Positions 8,861 through 19,291 of a DNA stretch of 38,664 nucleotides are shown piece after piece (positions within the stretch are counted from its first letter, which is position 1; the number at the start of each line of letters is the position of its first letter). Made by a program: the position numbers and the translations under genes. The notes under the pieces were generated by a model. That model searched no databases, was not told the DNA's origin, and worked only from the letters and a program-made list of their open reading frames with translations. This DNA is from Fidelibacterota bacterium (GTDB taxonomy: Bacteria; Fidelibacterota; UBA8477), in contig JAIPJQ010000008.1 of assembly GCA_021734065.1 (NCBI GenBank), forward strand, positions 1 to 38,664. The letters run 5' to 3'.

Positions 8861-11800
8861 ATGCCTAAGCAAGGTCGCCAAGAACTCGATTTTCTCAAAC
8901 TGGTCAAAGGGGGCCTGATCACTGCTGCTGTGGTGGTGACCCTGTTTGGGGTGGTCCTGCTATTTTTTACACAAAAAATCTCCCCATTGCTCATTGGTTC
9001 GGTGAATAAGTTCTTCCTGACATCTAACAATCTCCATCTGTCGGGTAAAATTCATAGGTCTATCCTTCTCAATGGTGTGGAATTACAGGATATCCAACTC
9101 GTTGATCTGCAGCGCAACCAGGAGATGTTGCGGGCGGAGGGATTCAATGTCAGTCTCCATTGGTCTTCCCTGTTTAAAAAGAACATCGTTCTATCCCAGG
9201 TAGCTCTGAAGAATGCGACAATTGACACGGCATTATGGAGTTGGGGAAAACCCACCAGTGATTCAAATCGGAAAATGAATCTGATTTTCCATCGATTACA
9301 ATTTGACAGCGTGAGTGTTCATCTGCCTGAATCAGCCGGTATGGAAACCTTCGTGATCAGCAGCTACCGCGGGAGTGGATGGTTTCTGGATGGCATTCTG
9401 TACACAACCACGGATTCGGCATCCATTAATATTGCTGAACCGGTCAATCAGTCCATCCAATTTTCCGGAGGATTAAGTCTTGAGGGTGGTCTCTCCGGCC
9501 AACTTATCGATTTTGGCATTCAACTGGCGGCCGGAAGTGGAATTTTCAACGCAGAGTGGGAGGCTGATTCACTGGGCGGTAATGTGCGTGTCCCAAAACT
9601 GGATTTGGCAGAATTGCTGAAATCGCAACAGATTCAGACTCCGTTTGATACGCTACAGCTATTAGACATTGATATTGATGTATTGAACCGGGCAGGGAAC
9701 TGGATTGCCGATGGAACGGGTCAGATTAGACTGAACGAATACAGACCCAAATTGCGATTAAATCGTCTTTCCTGGGACACCCTGGGTTTGCGGGCGGATG
9801 CCAGCCTGAGTGATGGCATTCAAAACCTGGCGGTCACCGGGAGTTTTTCGCCTGAGGGTCAACTTGCAGTGGCAGGGGAATTAAGAAATCTGGATTTTTC
9901 CGGGGAATTCCCAACACTTCCCACACGCCAGGTGAGTGGGGAGTTTAGGATCTCCGGCGATGAAAAACTCCAGAAAACCCAATTGAGGCTGGAGCAGTTC
10001 AAGGTTGGTTCTTACCACGTGGAAGAATTGACCCTTCTGGCAATTCGTAATTCCAGAAATCAATTTAAAATCGATTCGCTGGGTGTGGATTTAGGACACT
10101 CCCGAGCGTCTTTAGGTGGGATTATTTCTCCAGATACTATGTCGCTCAGTGGGCAGGCGGTAATTGAAAATATTGCTGAATGGGCAATACCGAGTGATAG
10201 GACGACGACACTGACAGGTCGTGCGGAATTGGCATTCAACCTCTCGGGCTCACCTGCCCGACCCAAAATATCCGGTAGTTTCCAGCAGCGAAAACTCGGA
10301 CTCGCCAATACCGTAAGTATTGATGGGGTTGGAAAATATTCCCTGGTAAAAAACCGGAAACATTGGACCGGAGAACTGGTTTTGCAGTCCGAAAATGGCC
10401 AGTTTTTAGAAGACACACTCCGGAGGCTCACCCTGACTGCCTCCCTGCAAAACAATCAGATCTCACTGAATAGATTTAACCTGCGCACCGATAGATACCT
10501 GATAGCCGGTAATGGTTCCCTCTCACCGGATAGTCTTCGTATCCAGCGGCTGAATGTCATGGTGGGTGATTTGGCTGTTTCACTTGCTGAACCGTTACAG
10601 GTCAATAAAATCGGAACTGTTGAATCAGTTTGGGTCATCCCACACAGCGTGTTTACGGTGAACCGGGGTGGTGTGGCGGTTTCCGGACAGATCACCGACG
10701 CTGGAGAGCTTGATCTCATCCTGAATGCGGAACTCATTTCAATTGCTGCCGTCAGCCGGGCATTTAACATGAAAACCCCAGTCGCCGGGGAGTTGAGTGG
10801 CCAGTTCAGCCTGCAGGGCAGCCCCCTAAATCCGACCGTTGATGCCGTATTTAATTTGAATAAGCCAGCCCTGGGCAAGTTGGTAGCTGACAATTTCAAT
10901 TTTAACGGTGTTTTAAGAAATCGCGAACTGGATATAAGCAAAGCGGAGCTGGTGCGGGGAGAGAAAAGTGTCTTCCTGGTTGGTTCAATCCCGGTTGGAT
11001 ATACTAGTGAACAGTGGGAGTTGGCACGGGATAAGTCTCAGGTCTTTTCAGTAAAATTTACCAAATATCCATTGAAAGAATTGCTCATTACCGATTTCAA
11101 AGGGACGCCCATTGCCGGCGTATTATCAGGTACTCTGAATATCCGGGGTACGGCCAGTAAGACTGTGCTGGATGGAAACCTTATGATCACTGAAGGACGC
11201 TGGGACAAACTGAACTTTAATAGAGGGGTAGCCATATTCAATTACCAGCAGGGAATCATCAGCTTTGATTCGGTGAGTATCAGCTCAAACTGGGGGGTGG
11301 CCAGTGGTCTGGGATATCTGTCCGGACGATTGAATTTACGCCCGGAAACCCGTGAACCGCTACCAGTTAATCCCATGGATTTGACGATCAACGGCAATTT
11401 CACCGAATTAAAATTCATCACCGCCTATCTGCCCGGGTTGGACCAATTGACCGGCGATTATTCGGTCGAGATGCACCTGCACGGTTCCTATGAAAAGCCT
11501 ATTCGGGATATGAAGATTAGAGGTCACCACGCCACGTTGGCCTTGATGCCATTTGATAATAAAATTACCGATATTCATACTGAAATGACCATGCAGAACA
11601 ACCTGATGACAATTAATCATTTCAGTGGCAAAATGCGTTACGAACAGGGCACGGCATTACAACGAGGAGGGGTTGTATCATCGGTAACTGAGCTGTTCGG
11701 GTCTCTTATTGGAATGCAGACTGTTCGTCAGTACTCGGGCGATATTTTTATTACTGGCGTGGGTGATTTCTCCAGCTTTTTCAAACCACGGTTAAACCTT

Positions 11801-12754
11801 CGGCTGGAAGGGGATCAGATTTACTACCGAAACCTGGCTGGCGGCATCGAAGCCATTGCCGACTTGAATATGACCATCGCAGGCCAGGATACGATTCGTA
11901 TCAATGCTGACATGCCCGTTCTGAATGCCTTGTACTACAATAATTTCAGTGCCCAGAAAACCTATGATGTTCAACAGTCGAGCTCAGCTTCGAAGCCGTC
12001 CACCCGAATGTTGACCTATAACCTGCATACCATTTTTCCGGGAAATTTGCGTATTGATAATGATTTTATTTCTGCTGAAATGGAAGGTGAATTATGGCTC
12101 CTGGATTATGGAGATGGCCAATTGCGTTTTAGTGGAACCCTTGAGGCTGAACCCGGGGGTAAATTCTTCTACTTGGGGAATGTTCTCACCATTGAGCGGG
12201 GCACGCTCACCTTTGATCCCATTGAATTTAACCCTACCATCAGTGATTTTGTGGTTAGCACCTTCATAGAAGGTGAGCGGATTGATCTGGTGGTAAGTGG
12301 TGATCTGAAGGAGCCTCAGCTCAGTTTGGAGGAATCACAAACAACCACCCAGACCATGGAAGACATTCTCACATACCTTACCATCAACCAAAAGGTGACG
12401 GAAGGTATCAGTCTGGCTGCCAGCAGCATCCGGGATCCGGTACGTTCCTATGTGGGACTTCTGGTGAGTAAAACCGGTGAACGGCTGCTGAGCCGCAGTG
12501 TGGGATTGGATTATCTGGACATCCAAAGTCCGTACCTGGGAACAGCGACGGGTGACACAACCCGGATTTTGATGGGGCAGCAAATTTCCCGCGATTTAAA
12601 AATGACCTATCAAACCGATTTCAATCGCCTGGATCCCAATCTGGAATACAAATTCGGCGTGGAATACCGGGTGAATAAGAATGTCTCCCTCATCGGAAAC
12701 GTGAATCAGGATGGTCTGGTGGAATTAAGGAGTCGGGTACGCTACAGTTATTAA
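8861..12754 (+). CDS. tamB: TamB-like translocation and assembly module protein (DUF490)
   Basis: Predicted envelope-spanning AsmA/TamB-superfamily protein, anchored in the inner membrane and reaching across the periplasm. The family is linked to outer-membrane protein assembly and phospholipid transport. The 1297-residue product has a short basic N-terminus, one membrane segment (about residues 17-37), a long beta-rich region with repeated NLSGSPARPK-like and LQGSPLNPT-like elements, and a C-terminal DUF490-type region (about 900-1297) with PGNLRIDNDF, LTYLTINQ and a beta-strand ending RSRVRYSY. The ATG lacks a clear ribosome binding site, but no better in-frame start is seen. Its stop overlaps the start of the Omp85-family gene (TAATG), the typical TamA partner. 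Confidence 0.88.
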   Translation: MPKQGRQELDFLKLVKGGLITAAVVVTLFGVVLLFFTQKISPLLIGSVNKFFLTSNNLHLSGKIHRSILLNGVELQDIQLVDLQRNQEMLRAEGFNVSLHWSSLFKKNIVLSQVALKNATIDTALWSWGKPTSDSNRKMNLIFHRLQFDSVSVHLPESAGMETFVISSYRGSGWFLDGILYTTTDSASINIAEPVNQSIQFSGGLSLEGGLSGQLIDFGIQLAAGSGIFNAEWEADSLGGNVRVPKLDLAELLKSQQIQTPFDTLQLLDIDIDVLNRAGNWIADGTGQIRLNEYRPKLRLNRLSWDTLGLRADASLSDGIQNLAVTGSFSPEGQLAVAGELRNLDFSGEFPTLPTRQVSGEFRISGDEKLQKTQLRLEQFKVGSYHVEELTLLAIRNSRNQFKIDSLGVDLGHSRASLGGIISPDTMSLSGQAVIENIAEWAIPSDRTTTLTGRAELAFNLSGSPARPKISGSFQQRKLGLANTVSIDGVGKYSLVKNRKHWTGELVLQSENGQFLEDTLRRLTLTASLQNNQISLNRFNLRTDRYLIAGNGSLSPDSLRIQRLNVMVGDLAVSLAEPLQVNKIGTVESVWVIPHSVFTVNRGGVAVSGQITDAGELDLILNAELISIAAVSRAFNMKTPVAGELSGQFSLQGSPLNPTVDAVFNLNKPALGKLVADNFNFNGVLRNRELDISKAELVRGEKSVFLVGSIPVGYTSEQWELARDKSQVFSVKFTKYPLKELLITDFKGTPIAGVLSGTLNIRGTASKTVLDGNLMITEGRWDKLNFNRGVAIFNYQQGIISFDSVSISSNWGVASGLGYLSGRLNLRPETREPLPVNPMDLTINGNFTELKFITAYLPGLDQLTGDYSVEMHLHGSYEKPIRDMKIRGHHATLALMPFDNKITDIHTEMTMQNNLMTINHFSGKMRYEQGTALQRGGVVSSVTELFGSLIGMQTVRQYSGDIFITGVGDFSSFFKPRLNLRLEGDQIYYRNLAGGIEAIADLNMTIAGQDTIRINADMPVLNALYYNNFSAQKTYDVQQSSSASKPSTRMLTYNLHTIFPGNLRIDNDFISAEMEGELWLLDYGDGQLRFSGTLEAEPGGKFFYLGNVLTIERGTLTFDPIEFNPTISDFVVSTFIEGERIDLVVSGDLKEPQLSLEESQTTTQTMEDILTYLTINQKVTEGISLAASSIRDPVRSYVGLLVSKTGERLLSRSVGLDYLDIQSPYLGTATGDTTRILMGQQISRDLKMTYQTDFNRLDPNLEYKFGVEYRVNKNVSLIGNVNQDGLVELRSRVRYSY

Positions 12755-14616
12755 TGCACCTCCCGGTGCAAAAATATTTACTGCTATTTATGTTGATGCT
12801 GCTGCCTCTCGCCGGGTGGACGCAGGGGGTGTTTGTTCCGGAAGGGGCGGAGATCCGCTCCATCGTGTTCCGTGGAAATGAAAACATCCGGAAGGCTGAT
12901 TTGAAAGACCACCTCTCCATTCATTCACGTCTGTTCAAACGCTGGATTCGTCGTGGTTCACCTTACAATGTGCGGCAGATACTCCGGGATAAATTGGTGC
13001 TCACCAATTACTACCGGCAGTTTGGATATCTGGATGTAACCGTTAGCGATTCCATCATTCGGGTGTCTTCCGATGTGATTGACATTGAATTCATCATAAA
13101 CGAAGGCAAACAATACTACCTGAATAACTATTCCATTATTGGAAACGAAAAAATATCCACATCGCGGTATCTGCAGGAATTGAAGCTCAGAACCAACATT
13201 CCTTTCAGTCGTTATGAGATCCAAAATGGAATTCAGCGTATTATCCGCCATTATGAAACCACAGGCTATCCCAGTGTAATTATCCAGGACAGTGTGGCTA
13301 TCGGTGATTCGGTGGACTTTTTTGTCTATGTTAATGAAGGGGAGCTTACCTACTTCGGTGATATCAAGATACCTGAACTGGCGAGCATCGATAATCACGT
13401 GGTGCAGCGGGAAGTGGTGGTCGAAGCCGGAGACATTTATAATATTGAACTGATTGAAGAGTCCCAGCGTCGTCTGTTTGAAACGGGATTGTTCAATGGC
13501 GTGAGTATCCGACCGACCATGGTTGATACGGCAACAAATCGAGTGGATTTATCGGTTCAGCTCATTGTGAGCAATTTTCGAGCGGTAGATTTTGAATTTG
13601 GTCTGAAACAGGAGGCCAGTGCAGAATATGCCGACCCGCTTCTGAACCTGAAAACGGGAGGTAGTTGGCAGCATAAAAACATTAGTGGTTCAGGTCACCG
13701 TTTTCAGGTAAAAATGACTGCCAGTACCCGATTCCCCGAGATATACCAACCACAAACCTTCCGTAGTGATCTGCTCTACACAATTCCCTGGTTACTCCAA
13801 TTCAGGACCCCCACAACGATCAATCCGTATTACGATTACAAGGATTGGTCTGAATGGCATGGCGCTGGCGCGTATCACTGGCGGTATGGTGTCCAGGTCA
13901 CCACATTGTACCGTTGGTTCCGGATTGTTCAGGCTCAAGGCCGATTGGAATGGAGCAAGCTAAAAACCAGTGTGGTCACCAGCAATGAAACAGGTATCAC
14001 CGAGCAGCGATCCTATCGGTTACTGGTACGCTGGGACAATAGAAATAATTTTTTCTCACCCTCGGCCGGATATCTCATTGAACTGACGCCCAAACTCGCC
14101 GGTACGTTCCTGGGCGGGAACCATCATTTTGCCCAATTAGAGGCATCCTACAGCATATACCATCGCCTGTTTTGGAATGTGGTGGGCGCCGCTCGCATCG
14201 TGAGTGGTATCACCCATGTGATGCCGCAGGATACCAGCGGGGTGGCTCCTGTTGATCAGCGGTTCTACCTGGGAGGGAACACATCAGTACGAGGGTATCG
14301 GAACCAAATGCTGGGTCCTACCATAGTGGATGGCGGCAATACAATACCACAGGGTGGAAATTTTGAACTTTATGGGAATTTTGAGCTTCGTTTCCCAATC
14401 TATGGATTTCTGGGCGGGGAAGTCTTTCTGGATTGGGGGAATCTGTGGACGGAAGCAGAGTATGCCAAGATGACTGATATTAAGTTGTCATCAGGATTTG
14501 GCATTACCTTTGCGACCCCTATAGGACCAGCCAGGGTTGATTTTGCCCGGCCTTTGAATGATAGTATTTATGGCAGAGATTGGAAGATTCATGTCGCCAT
14601 TTCTCATGCCTTTTAA
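12754..14616 (+). CDS. tamA: TamA-like outer-membrane protein of the BamA/Omp85 family
   Basis: Outer-membrane barrel protein expected to work with the adjacent TamB. The 620-residue product has a cleavable signal peptide (about 1-23, ending AGWTQ) without a lipobox cysteine. It has about three POTRA-like domains (roughly 28-110, 115-185, 190-265) and a C-terminal D15-type barrel (about 270-620). The loop-6 motif conserved in Omp85 proteins is visible as VRGYRN (512-517), and the terminal segment DWKIHVAISHAF fits a barrel signal ending in phenylalanine. Three POTRA domains and the overlap with tamB favour TamA over BamA, which usually has five POTRAs and a larger size. A BamA-type role cannot be excluded from one window. 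Confidence 0.87.
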   Translation: MHLPVQKYLLLFMLMLLPLAGWTQGVFVPEGAEIRSIVFRGNENIRKADLKDHLSIHSRLFKRWIRRGSPYNVRQILRDKLVLTNYYRQFGYLDVTVSDSIIRVSSDVIDIEFIINEGKQYYLNNYSIIGNEKISTSRYLQELKLRTNIPFSRYEIQNGIQRIIRHYETTGYPSVIIQDSVAIGDSVDFFVYVNEGELTYFGDIKIPELASIDNHVVQREVVVEAGDIYNIELIEESQRRLFETGLFNGVSIRPTMVDTATNRVDLSVQLIVSNFRAVDFEFGLKQEASAEYADPLLNLKTGGSWQHKNISGSGHRFQVKMTASTRFPEIYQPQTFRSDLLYTIPWLLQFRTPTTINPYYDYKDWSEWHGAGAYHWRYGVQVTTLYRWFRIVQAQGRLEWSKLKTSVVTSNETGITEQRSYRLLVRWDNRNNFFSPSAGYLIELTPKLAGTFLGGNHHFAQLEASYSIYHRLFWNVVGAARIVSGITHVMPQDTSGVAPVDQRFYLGGNTSVRGYRNQMLGPTIVDGGNTIPQGGNFELYGNFELRFPIYGFLGGEVFLDWGNLWTEAEYAKMTDIKLSSGFGITFATPIGPARVDFARPLNDSIYGRDWKIHVAISHAF

Positions 14617-14634
14617 CATAGATGGGGGTACAAA

Positions 14635-17304
14635 ATGTTGGATTTTAATCGACTGACATATAAAAGTCAGGAAGCACTACAGAAAAGTATTTCGCTGGCG
14701 CAATCACACAATCATCAGGTTGTAGAAGTAGATCATTTTATTGCAGTATTATTACAGGAAGAAGATAGTCTGCTCAATGCCATTGTACGGAAACTGGGTG
14801 CCAATCAACACGATCTTGCTCGGGAAGTGGAATACAATGTATCCCGGTTACCGAAGGTCACCGGTACCGGAGTTGGGCAAACCGGGATCAGTTCTGAATT
14901 CAGTCAAATTCTTGATTCGGCTCAGACGGAGATGGCGACGCTGAAGGATGAATATGTCAGCATCGAACATATTTTACTGGCTGCAATACAGGTGGGAAAA
15001 ACAACGACCATCGGTTCTCTGAAGCGGATCGGACTGAGTCGGGAACGGTTGTTGGAATTATTGAAAACAGTTCGGGGTACGCAACGGGTGATGGATCAGA
15101 ATCCGGAGGAAAAATACCAAGCGCTGGACCGCTACACCCGGGATCTGACCAAGTTAGCCCGCCGGGGGAAGTTGGATCCCATCATCGGCAGGGATGAGGA
15201 AATACGTCGTGTTCTGCAAGTCCTCAGTCGTCGCACCAAAAACAATCCGGTGTTGATCGGAGAACCGGGGGTGGGAAAGACCGCCATCGCTGAGGGGATC
15301 GGCTTGCGCATCATCAATCAGGATGTTCCTGAGGGCATGAAATCCAAGCGACTTTTAGCACTGGATATGGGAGCACTCATTGCTGGAGCAAAATTCCGGG
15401 GGGAATTTGAAGATCGGTTAAAAGCAGTTCTTAAGGAAATTGAAGCAGCAGAAGGGTCCATCATTCTGTTCATTGATGAATTGCATACCGTTGTTGGGGC
15501 CGGGGCTGCCGAAGGCGCCATGGATGCATCCAATTTGCTGAAACCGGCACTGGCTCGTGGTGATTTACGGGCGATTGGTGCAACGACATTGGATGAATAC
15601 CGGAAACATATTGAGAAAGACGCAGCCCTGGAGCGGCGGTTTCAGCCGGTATTGGTGGAACCACCATCTGTAGAGGATACCATTTCAATTTTGCGCGGGT
15701 TGAAAGAACGCTATGAAATTCACCATGGTGTGAAAATCAAGGATTCGGCACTGGTGGCCGCGGCAGAACTTTCAGATCGGTACATCAGCGACCGCTTTTT
15801 ACCGGACAAGGCTATTGATCTGATGGATGAAGCGGCCAGTCGTCTACGATTGGTGATTGATTCACTACCGGAGGAATTGGACGAGGATGAGCGTAGGATC
15901 CGGCAGCTTGAAATTGAGATTCGTGCATTGAAAAAGGAGAATGATCCGGAGGCAAAGAAGCGGCTGAAAGCGGTGGAAAAAGAACTCTCCGATCTGCATG
16001 AACAATCTGATTTCTTGCGCTCCCACTGGAATTTGGAAAAAGAGCTGTTGAAGGAAATTCAATCGCTGAAAAAACAGATTGACGACACGCGCACAGAATT
16101 GGAGCAGGCGGAGCGGCAGGGCGATTATGACAAAGCGGCGGAGTTAAAGCACGGAACACTGGTGCGTCTGAAACGGGAGCTGGAGGAGAAGAGTGCGTCG
16201 CTGAGTGGCGATGAAAATACACATCGCATGTTGCGCGAAGAGGTGACGGCGAATGATATTGCTGAGATCGTTTCCCGCTGGACGCGTATTCCCATGACCA
16301 AATTAATGGAGACCGAACGGGAGAAGCTGCTTCACATTGAAGACCGTCTCCACCAGCGGGTGGTGGGGCAGGATCACGCCATCCAGGTGGTCTCAAATGC
16401 CATTCGCCGCAGCCGGGCTGGTTTTGCTGATGAACAGCGTCCCATGGGAAGCTTTATTTTCATTGGAAGTACGGGTGTGGGGAAAACCGAGCTGGCCAAA
16501 GCCCTGGCAGAATTTCTTTTTGATGATGAAAATGCCATGGTGCGCATTGACATGAGTGAATACATGGAGAAGCACTCAGTTGCCCGGCTGATTGGCGCGC
16601 CGCCGGGATATGTGGGGTATGAAGAGGGCGGCCAACTTACCGAATCGGTCCGGCGAAAACCGTATGCCGTGGTGCTGTTGGACGAAATTGAGAAGGCACA
16701 TCCTGAAATTTTCAATGCTCTCCTGCAAGTTTTGGATGATGGCCGGCTTACGGATGCCCGTGGCAAGACGGTTAATTTTAAAAACACCATTATCATCATG
16801 ACCTCCAATCTGGGTTCGGATGCCATTGCACAGCAATTGGAAGCGAAACAGGGTGAAATTTCAGAGTCTGAACTCACGGAGCTGGAGAATGGCATTCTCC
16901 AATTGATGCGCCGGACTTTGCGACCGGAATTTCTCAACCGAATTGATGATATTGTGGTGTTAAAGCCGCTGAGTCGTAGCCAGATAGCGGAAATCGTCCA
17001 GATTCAGTTTCGGCGACTGGTGAAGCGCTTCAAATCGCAGGAAATTGACGCGGAGCTTTCGGAGGCTGCCATTGGGCAACTGGCGAAAGAGGGCTTCGAT
17101 CCCATGTATGGCGCGCGTCCATTAAAACGCGTACTCCAGAGGAATGTGGTGGACCGGGTTGCAACGGCATTTCTCGAGGGCGAGATTGAACCGGGAGCTA
17201 CGGTGATTATCGACTATGAAAATGGCTATACACTCAGAATCAAGAAACACTGGGATGAACCGGTGGAAACAGGGAAATTTCCGGGAACTTCACAATCGAA
17301 ATGA
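14635..17304 (+). CDS. clpB: ATP-dependent disaggregase ClpB
   Basis: Hexameric AAA+ disaggregase that rescues aggregated proteins together with DnaK. The 889-residue product has an N-terminal Clp-N domain, a first AAA module with Walker A GEPGVGKT (209-216), a long coiled-coil middle domain (about 410-530) diagnostic of ClpB, and a second AAA module with Walker A GSTGVGKT (611-618). The serine in the second Walker A replaces the proline seen in clpC of this window; the lysine and threonine are intact. It starts 18 bp after tamA with GGGGG upstream and no obvious separate promoter or CIRCE element, so it is probably transcribed with tamB-tamA. There is no adjacent ClpP gene, as expected for ClpB. 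Confidence 0.97.
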   Translation: MLDFNRLTYKSQEALQKSISLAQSHNHQVVEVDHFIAVLLQEEDSLLNAIVRKLGANQHDLAREVEYNVSRLPKVTGTGVGQTGISSEFSQILDSAQTEMATLKDEYVSIEHILLAAIQVGKTTTIGSLKRIGLSRERLLELLKTVRGTQRVMDQNPEEKYQALDRYTRDLTKLARRGKLDPIIGRDEEIRRVLQVLSRRTKNNPVLIGEPGVGKTAIAEGIGLRIINQDVPEGMKSKRLLALDMGALIAGAKFRGEFEDRLKAVLKEIEAAEGSIILFIDELHTVVGAGAAEGAMDASNLLKPALARGDLRAIGATTLDEYRKHIEKDAALERRFQPVLVEPPSVEDTISILRGLKERYEIHHGVKIKDSALVAAAELSDRYISDRFLPDKAIDLMDEAASRLRLVIDSLPEELDEDERRIRQLEIEIRALKKENDPEAKKRLKAVEKELSDLHEQSDFLRSHWNLEKELLKEIQSLKKQIDDTRTELEQAERQGDYDKAAELKHGTLVRLKRELEEKSASLSGDENTHRMLREEVTANDIAEIVSRWTRIPMTKLMETEREKLLHIEDRLHQRVVGQDHAIQVVSNAIRRSRAGFADEQRPMGSFIFIGSTGVGKTELAKALAEFLFDDENAMVRIDMSEYMEKHSVARLIGAPPGYVGYEEGGQLTESVRRKPYAVVLLDEIEKAHPEIFNALLQVLDDGRLTDARGKTVNFKNTIIIMTSNLGSDAIAQQLEAKQGEISESELTELENGILQLMRRTLRPEFLNRIDDIVVLKPLSRSQIAEIVQIQFRRLVKRFKSQEIDAELSEAAIGQLAKEGFDPMYGARPLKRVLQRNVVDRVATAFLEGEIEPGATVIIDYENGYTLRIKKHWDEPVETGKFPGTSQSK

Positions 17305-17426
17305 AAGTAGAACGCTTACTTCAAAGCGAGGATTGTTGCGATAAAGGTTGTGATGTCACGGTGGAAAATCAATATTTCGCGTTCACAAAAAAACGGATCA
17401 CTCATCGAATAGGAGATGGATTCATT

Positions 17427-18146
17427 ATGCTGAAAAAGGGTATGATCGTATTGTTGGGGGCAATTATTCTGGTAGGTTGTGGGAAGAAATCTTACACGGA
17501 ATTAATGTCATTGGGTAACGAACACATGCAAGCGACTGAAATGGGTAAAGCCCTGGAAGCTTATCGTGAAGCGTTGGTTGTTGCAGAAGAACCAGCTCAA
17601 ATCATCGCTGCAGCAGACAAACTGGGCGATATTTTTGTGCAGCATGTCCCCAATGCCGACAGCGCCGGGGCCTACTACGCCATTATATTGGATTATCCGG
17701 ATGAGCTGAACGTGGAGACTTTGCGTGAATACACGAAACTGATTCACGAAGCCGGTAACTTTGGTGCTGCGGCGCGAGGGTATTCCATGTGGATGGAGCG
17801 CTATGCTGACAATCCGCTGGCTCCCAGTATGGCTTACGATCTGGCAGAGCTGTACCACAAACAAATTCAGGATTTAATCCGGGCGGTTGAGTTGTATGAC
17901 CAGGTGGTGAAAGATTATCCCGATTCACCCCTCGCACCAAAAGCACTCTTCTCGGAAGGGTATGTCTATGCCAATGACCTGAAAAATCTGGAAAAGGCAC
18001 GCAACATCTACGAGGTATTTCTGGCCTCCTATCCCAAGCATGAAATGGTTCCTTCCGTTCAGTTCGAATTGAGATATCTGGGGAAATCCATTGAGGAAAT
18101 CCCGGAATTACAGCACCTGGTTTCCGGTAAAAAATCCAGTAGTTAA
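17427..18146 (+). CDS. TPR-repeat lipoprotein of unknown specific function
   Basis: Predicted periplasm-facing lipoprotein of 239 residues. The N-terminus MLKKGMIVLLGAIILVGCGKK is a lipoprotein signal with the lipobox LVGC. The rest is helical with tetratricopeptide-like repeats, for example KALEAYREALVVAEEPAQ, AVELYDQVVKDYPDSPLAPK and ARNIYEVFLASYPKHE. This resembles the TPR part of YbgF/CpoB or BamD-like proteins, but no specific family is assigned. The frame opens at 17301, overlapping the clpB stop; the ATG at 17427 is chosen because AGGAGATGG (17411-17419) lies at good spacing and the product then begins with a proper signal peptide. It sits between clpB and moxR. Confidence 0.82.
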   Translation: MLKKGMIVLLGAIILVGCGKKSYTELMSLGNEHMQATEMGKALEAYREALVVAEEPAQIIAAADKLGDIFVQHVPNADSAGAYYAIILDYPDELNVETLREYTKLIHEAGNFGAAARGYSMWMERYADNPLAPSMAYDLAELYHKQIQDLIRAVELYDQVVKDYPDSPLAPKALFSEGYVYANDLKNLEKARNIYEVFLASYPKHEMVPSVQFELRYLGKSIEEIPELQHLVSGKKSSS

Positions 18147-18158
18147 GGAACCACCTGG

Positions 18159-18188
18159 TTGACACTTGACATTTGATAAAAATACAAA
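18159..18188 (+). promoter_or_regulatory. Candidate promoter upstream of moxR
   Basis: Two exact TTGACA hexamers sit one base apart (18159-18164 and 18166-18171). With the first as -35, TACAAA (18183-18188) is an 18-bp-spaced -10 matching four of six positions. Transcription would begin very close to the moxR start, leaving a short leader. Confidence 0.3.
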
Positions 18189-18209
18189 CAGAGGGACTTG
18201 ATACAGCGT

Positions 18210-19202
18210 ATGTCGTTTGATCTGGCTCAGTTGAATGAAGAGATAAAGCGGGAAAGTCAATTCATTGAATTATTGGAAAGTGAAATCAGTAAGGTCATCG
18301 TTGGTCAACAGTACCTTGTCCGTCGCTTGTTGGTGGGATTACTGGCCAACGGACATATTCTATTGGAAGGTGTGCCCGGATTAGCCAAAACTCTTACCGT
18401 GCATTCCCTGGCACAGCTCATTCAAACTCAATTCCAGCGCATTCAATTCACACCTGATCTACTCCCGGCCGATTTGTTGGGGACGTTGATCTACAATCAA
18501 AAAGATGGTGAATTCACTATTAAAAAGGGTCCGCTTTTCAGCAACATTATTCTGGCGGATGAGATTAACCGTTCTCCTGCCAAAGTGCAGGCAGCGCTTC
18601 TGGAGGCTATGCAGGAGCGGCAGATCACCATCGGTGAGGAGACCTTTAAGTTACATGACCCGTTCCTGGTGCTGGCGACTCAGAACCCCATTGAGCAGGA
18701 GGGAACCTACCCGCTGCCGGAAGCGCAGGTGGACCGGTTCATGCTCAAGGTAAAGATCAATTATCCCAATGAAACGGAAGAGCTGGAAATCATCCGTCGC
18801 ATGGCCCATCCGAGACCCAATCTCACCCTGCAGCCGGTGGTGAATCCGGAGCAAATTCTGAAAGCACGCCAGGTGGTGGATAGCATTTACATGGATGAAA
18901 AAATCGAGCGCTACATTGTGGATATCGTGTTTGCCACCCGGAATCCCGAGAAGTATGGTCTGGGGGAATTAACCGATCTGATCCAGTTTGGAGCATCTCC
19001 CCGGGCATCCATCAACCTGGCCATGACAGCCAAAGCACATGCTTTCATCAACCATCGGGGCTATGTGACACCTGATGATATTCGTGCCATGGGTATGGAT
19101 GTTTTGCGGCATCGTGTTCTGGTGACCTATGAAGCGGAAGCAGAGAATATGACCAGCGAAGACATCATCCAGCGCGTATTCGAAACGGTTGAAGTTCCGT
19201 AA
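18210..19202 (+). CDS. moxR: MoxR-family AAA+ ATPase
   Basis: Cytoplasmic AAA+ ATPase of the MoxR family, usually encoded with DUF58/von Willebrand-type proteins and thought to act as a chaperone or metal-insertion factor. The 330-residue product shows Walker A GVPGLAKT (54-61), Walker B ILADEIN (114-120), the family sequence [16 protein letters not shown] and sensor-1 TQNP (157-160). The start is uncertain. A TTG at 18198 sits only 3 bp after GAGGG, whereas the ATG at 18210 gives the usual N-terminus at wider spacing; the ATG is used here. The DUF58 gene follows after 89 bp, the standard MoxR-DUF58 pairing. Confidence 0.94.
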   Translation: MSFDLAQLNEEIKRESQFIELLESEISKVIVGQQYLVRRLLVGLLANGHILLEGVPGLAKTLTVHSLAQLIQTQFQRIQFTPDLLPADLLGTLIYNQKDGEFTIKKGPLFSNIILADEINRSPAKVQAALLEAMQERQITIGEETFKLHDPFLVLATQNPIEQEGTYPLPEAQVDRFMLKVKINYPNETEELEIIRRMAHPRPNLTLQPVVNPEQILKARQVVDSIYMDEKIERYIVDIVFATRNPEKYGLGELTDLIQFGASPRASINLAMTAKAHAFINHRGYVTPDDIRAMGMDVLRHRVLVTYEAEAENMTSEDIIQRVFETVEVP

Positions 19203-19291
19203 GCGCTTGCTGAGCGATATTTCAGCATTTTGTGAATTCTATCCATTTGAAAATGTCCTGTAGCAGCGATTTGATACGCCTCTGATCAAAA

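Noticed and set aside
17301-17426. Upstream start of the TPR lipoprotein overlapping the clpB stop
   Set aside because: It would put 42 non-hydrophobic residues before a clear lipoprotein signal peptide, and the ATG at 17427 has its own AGGAG.
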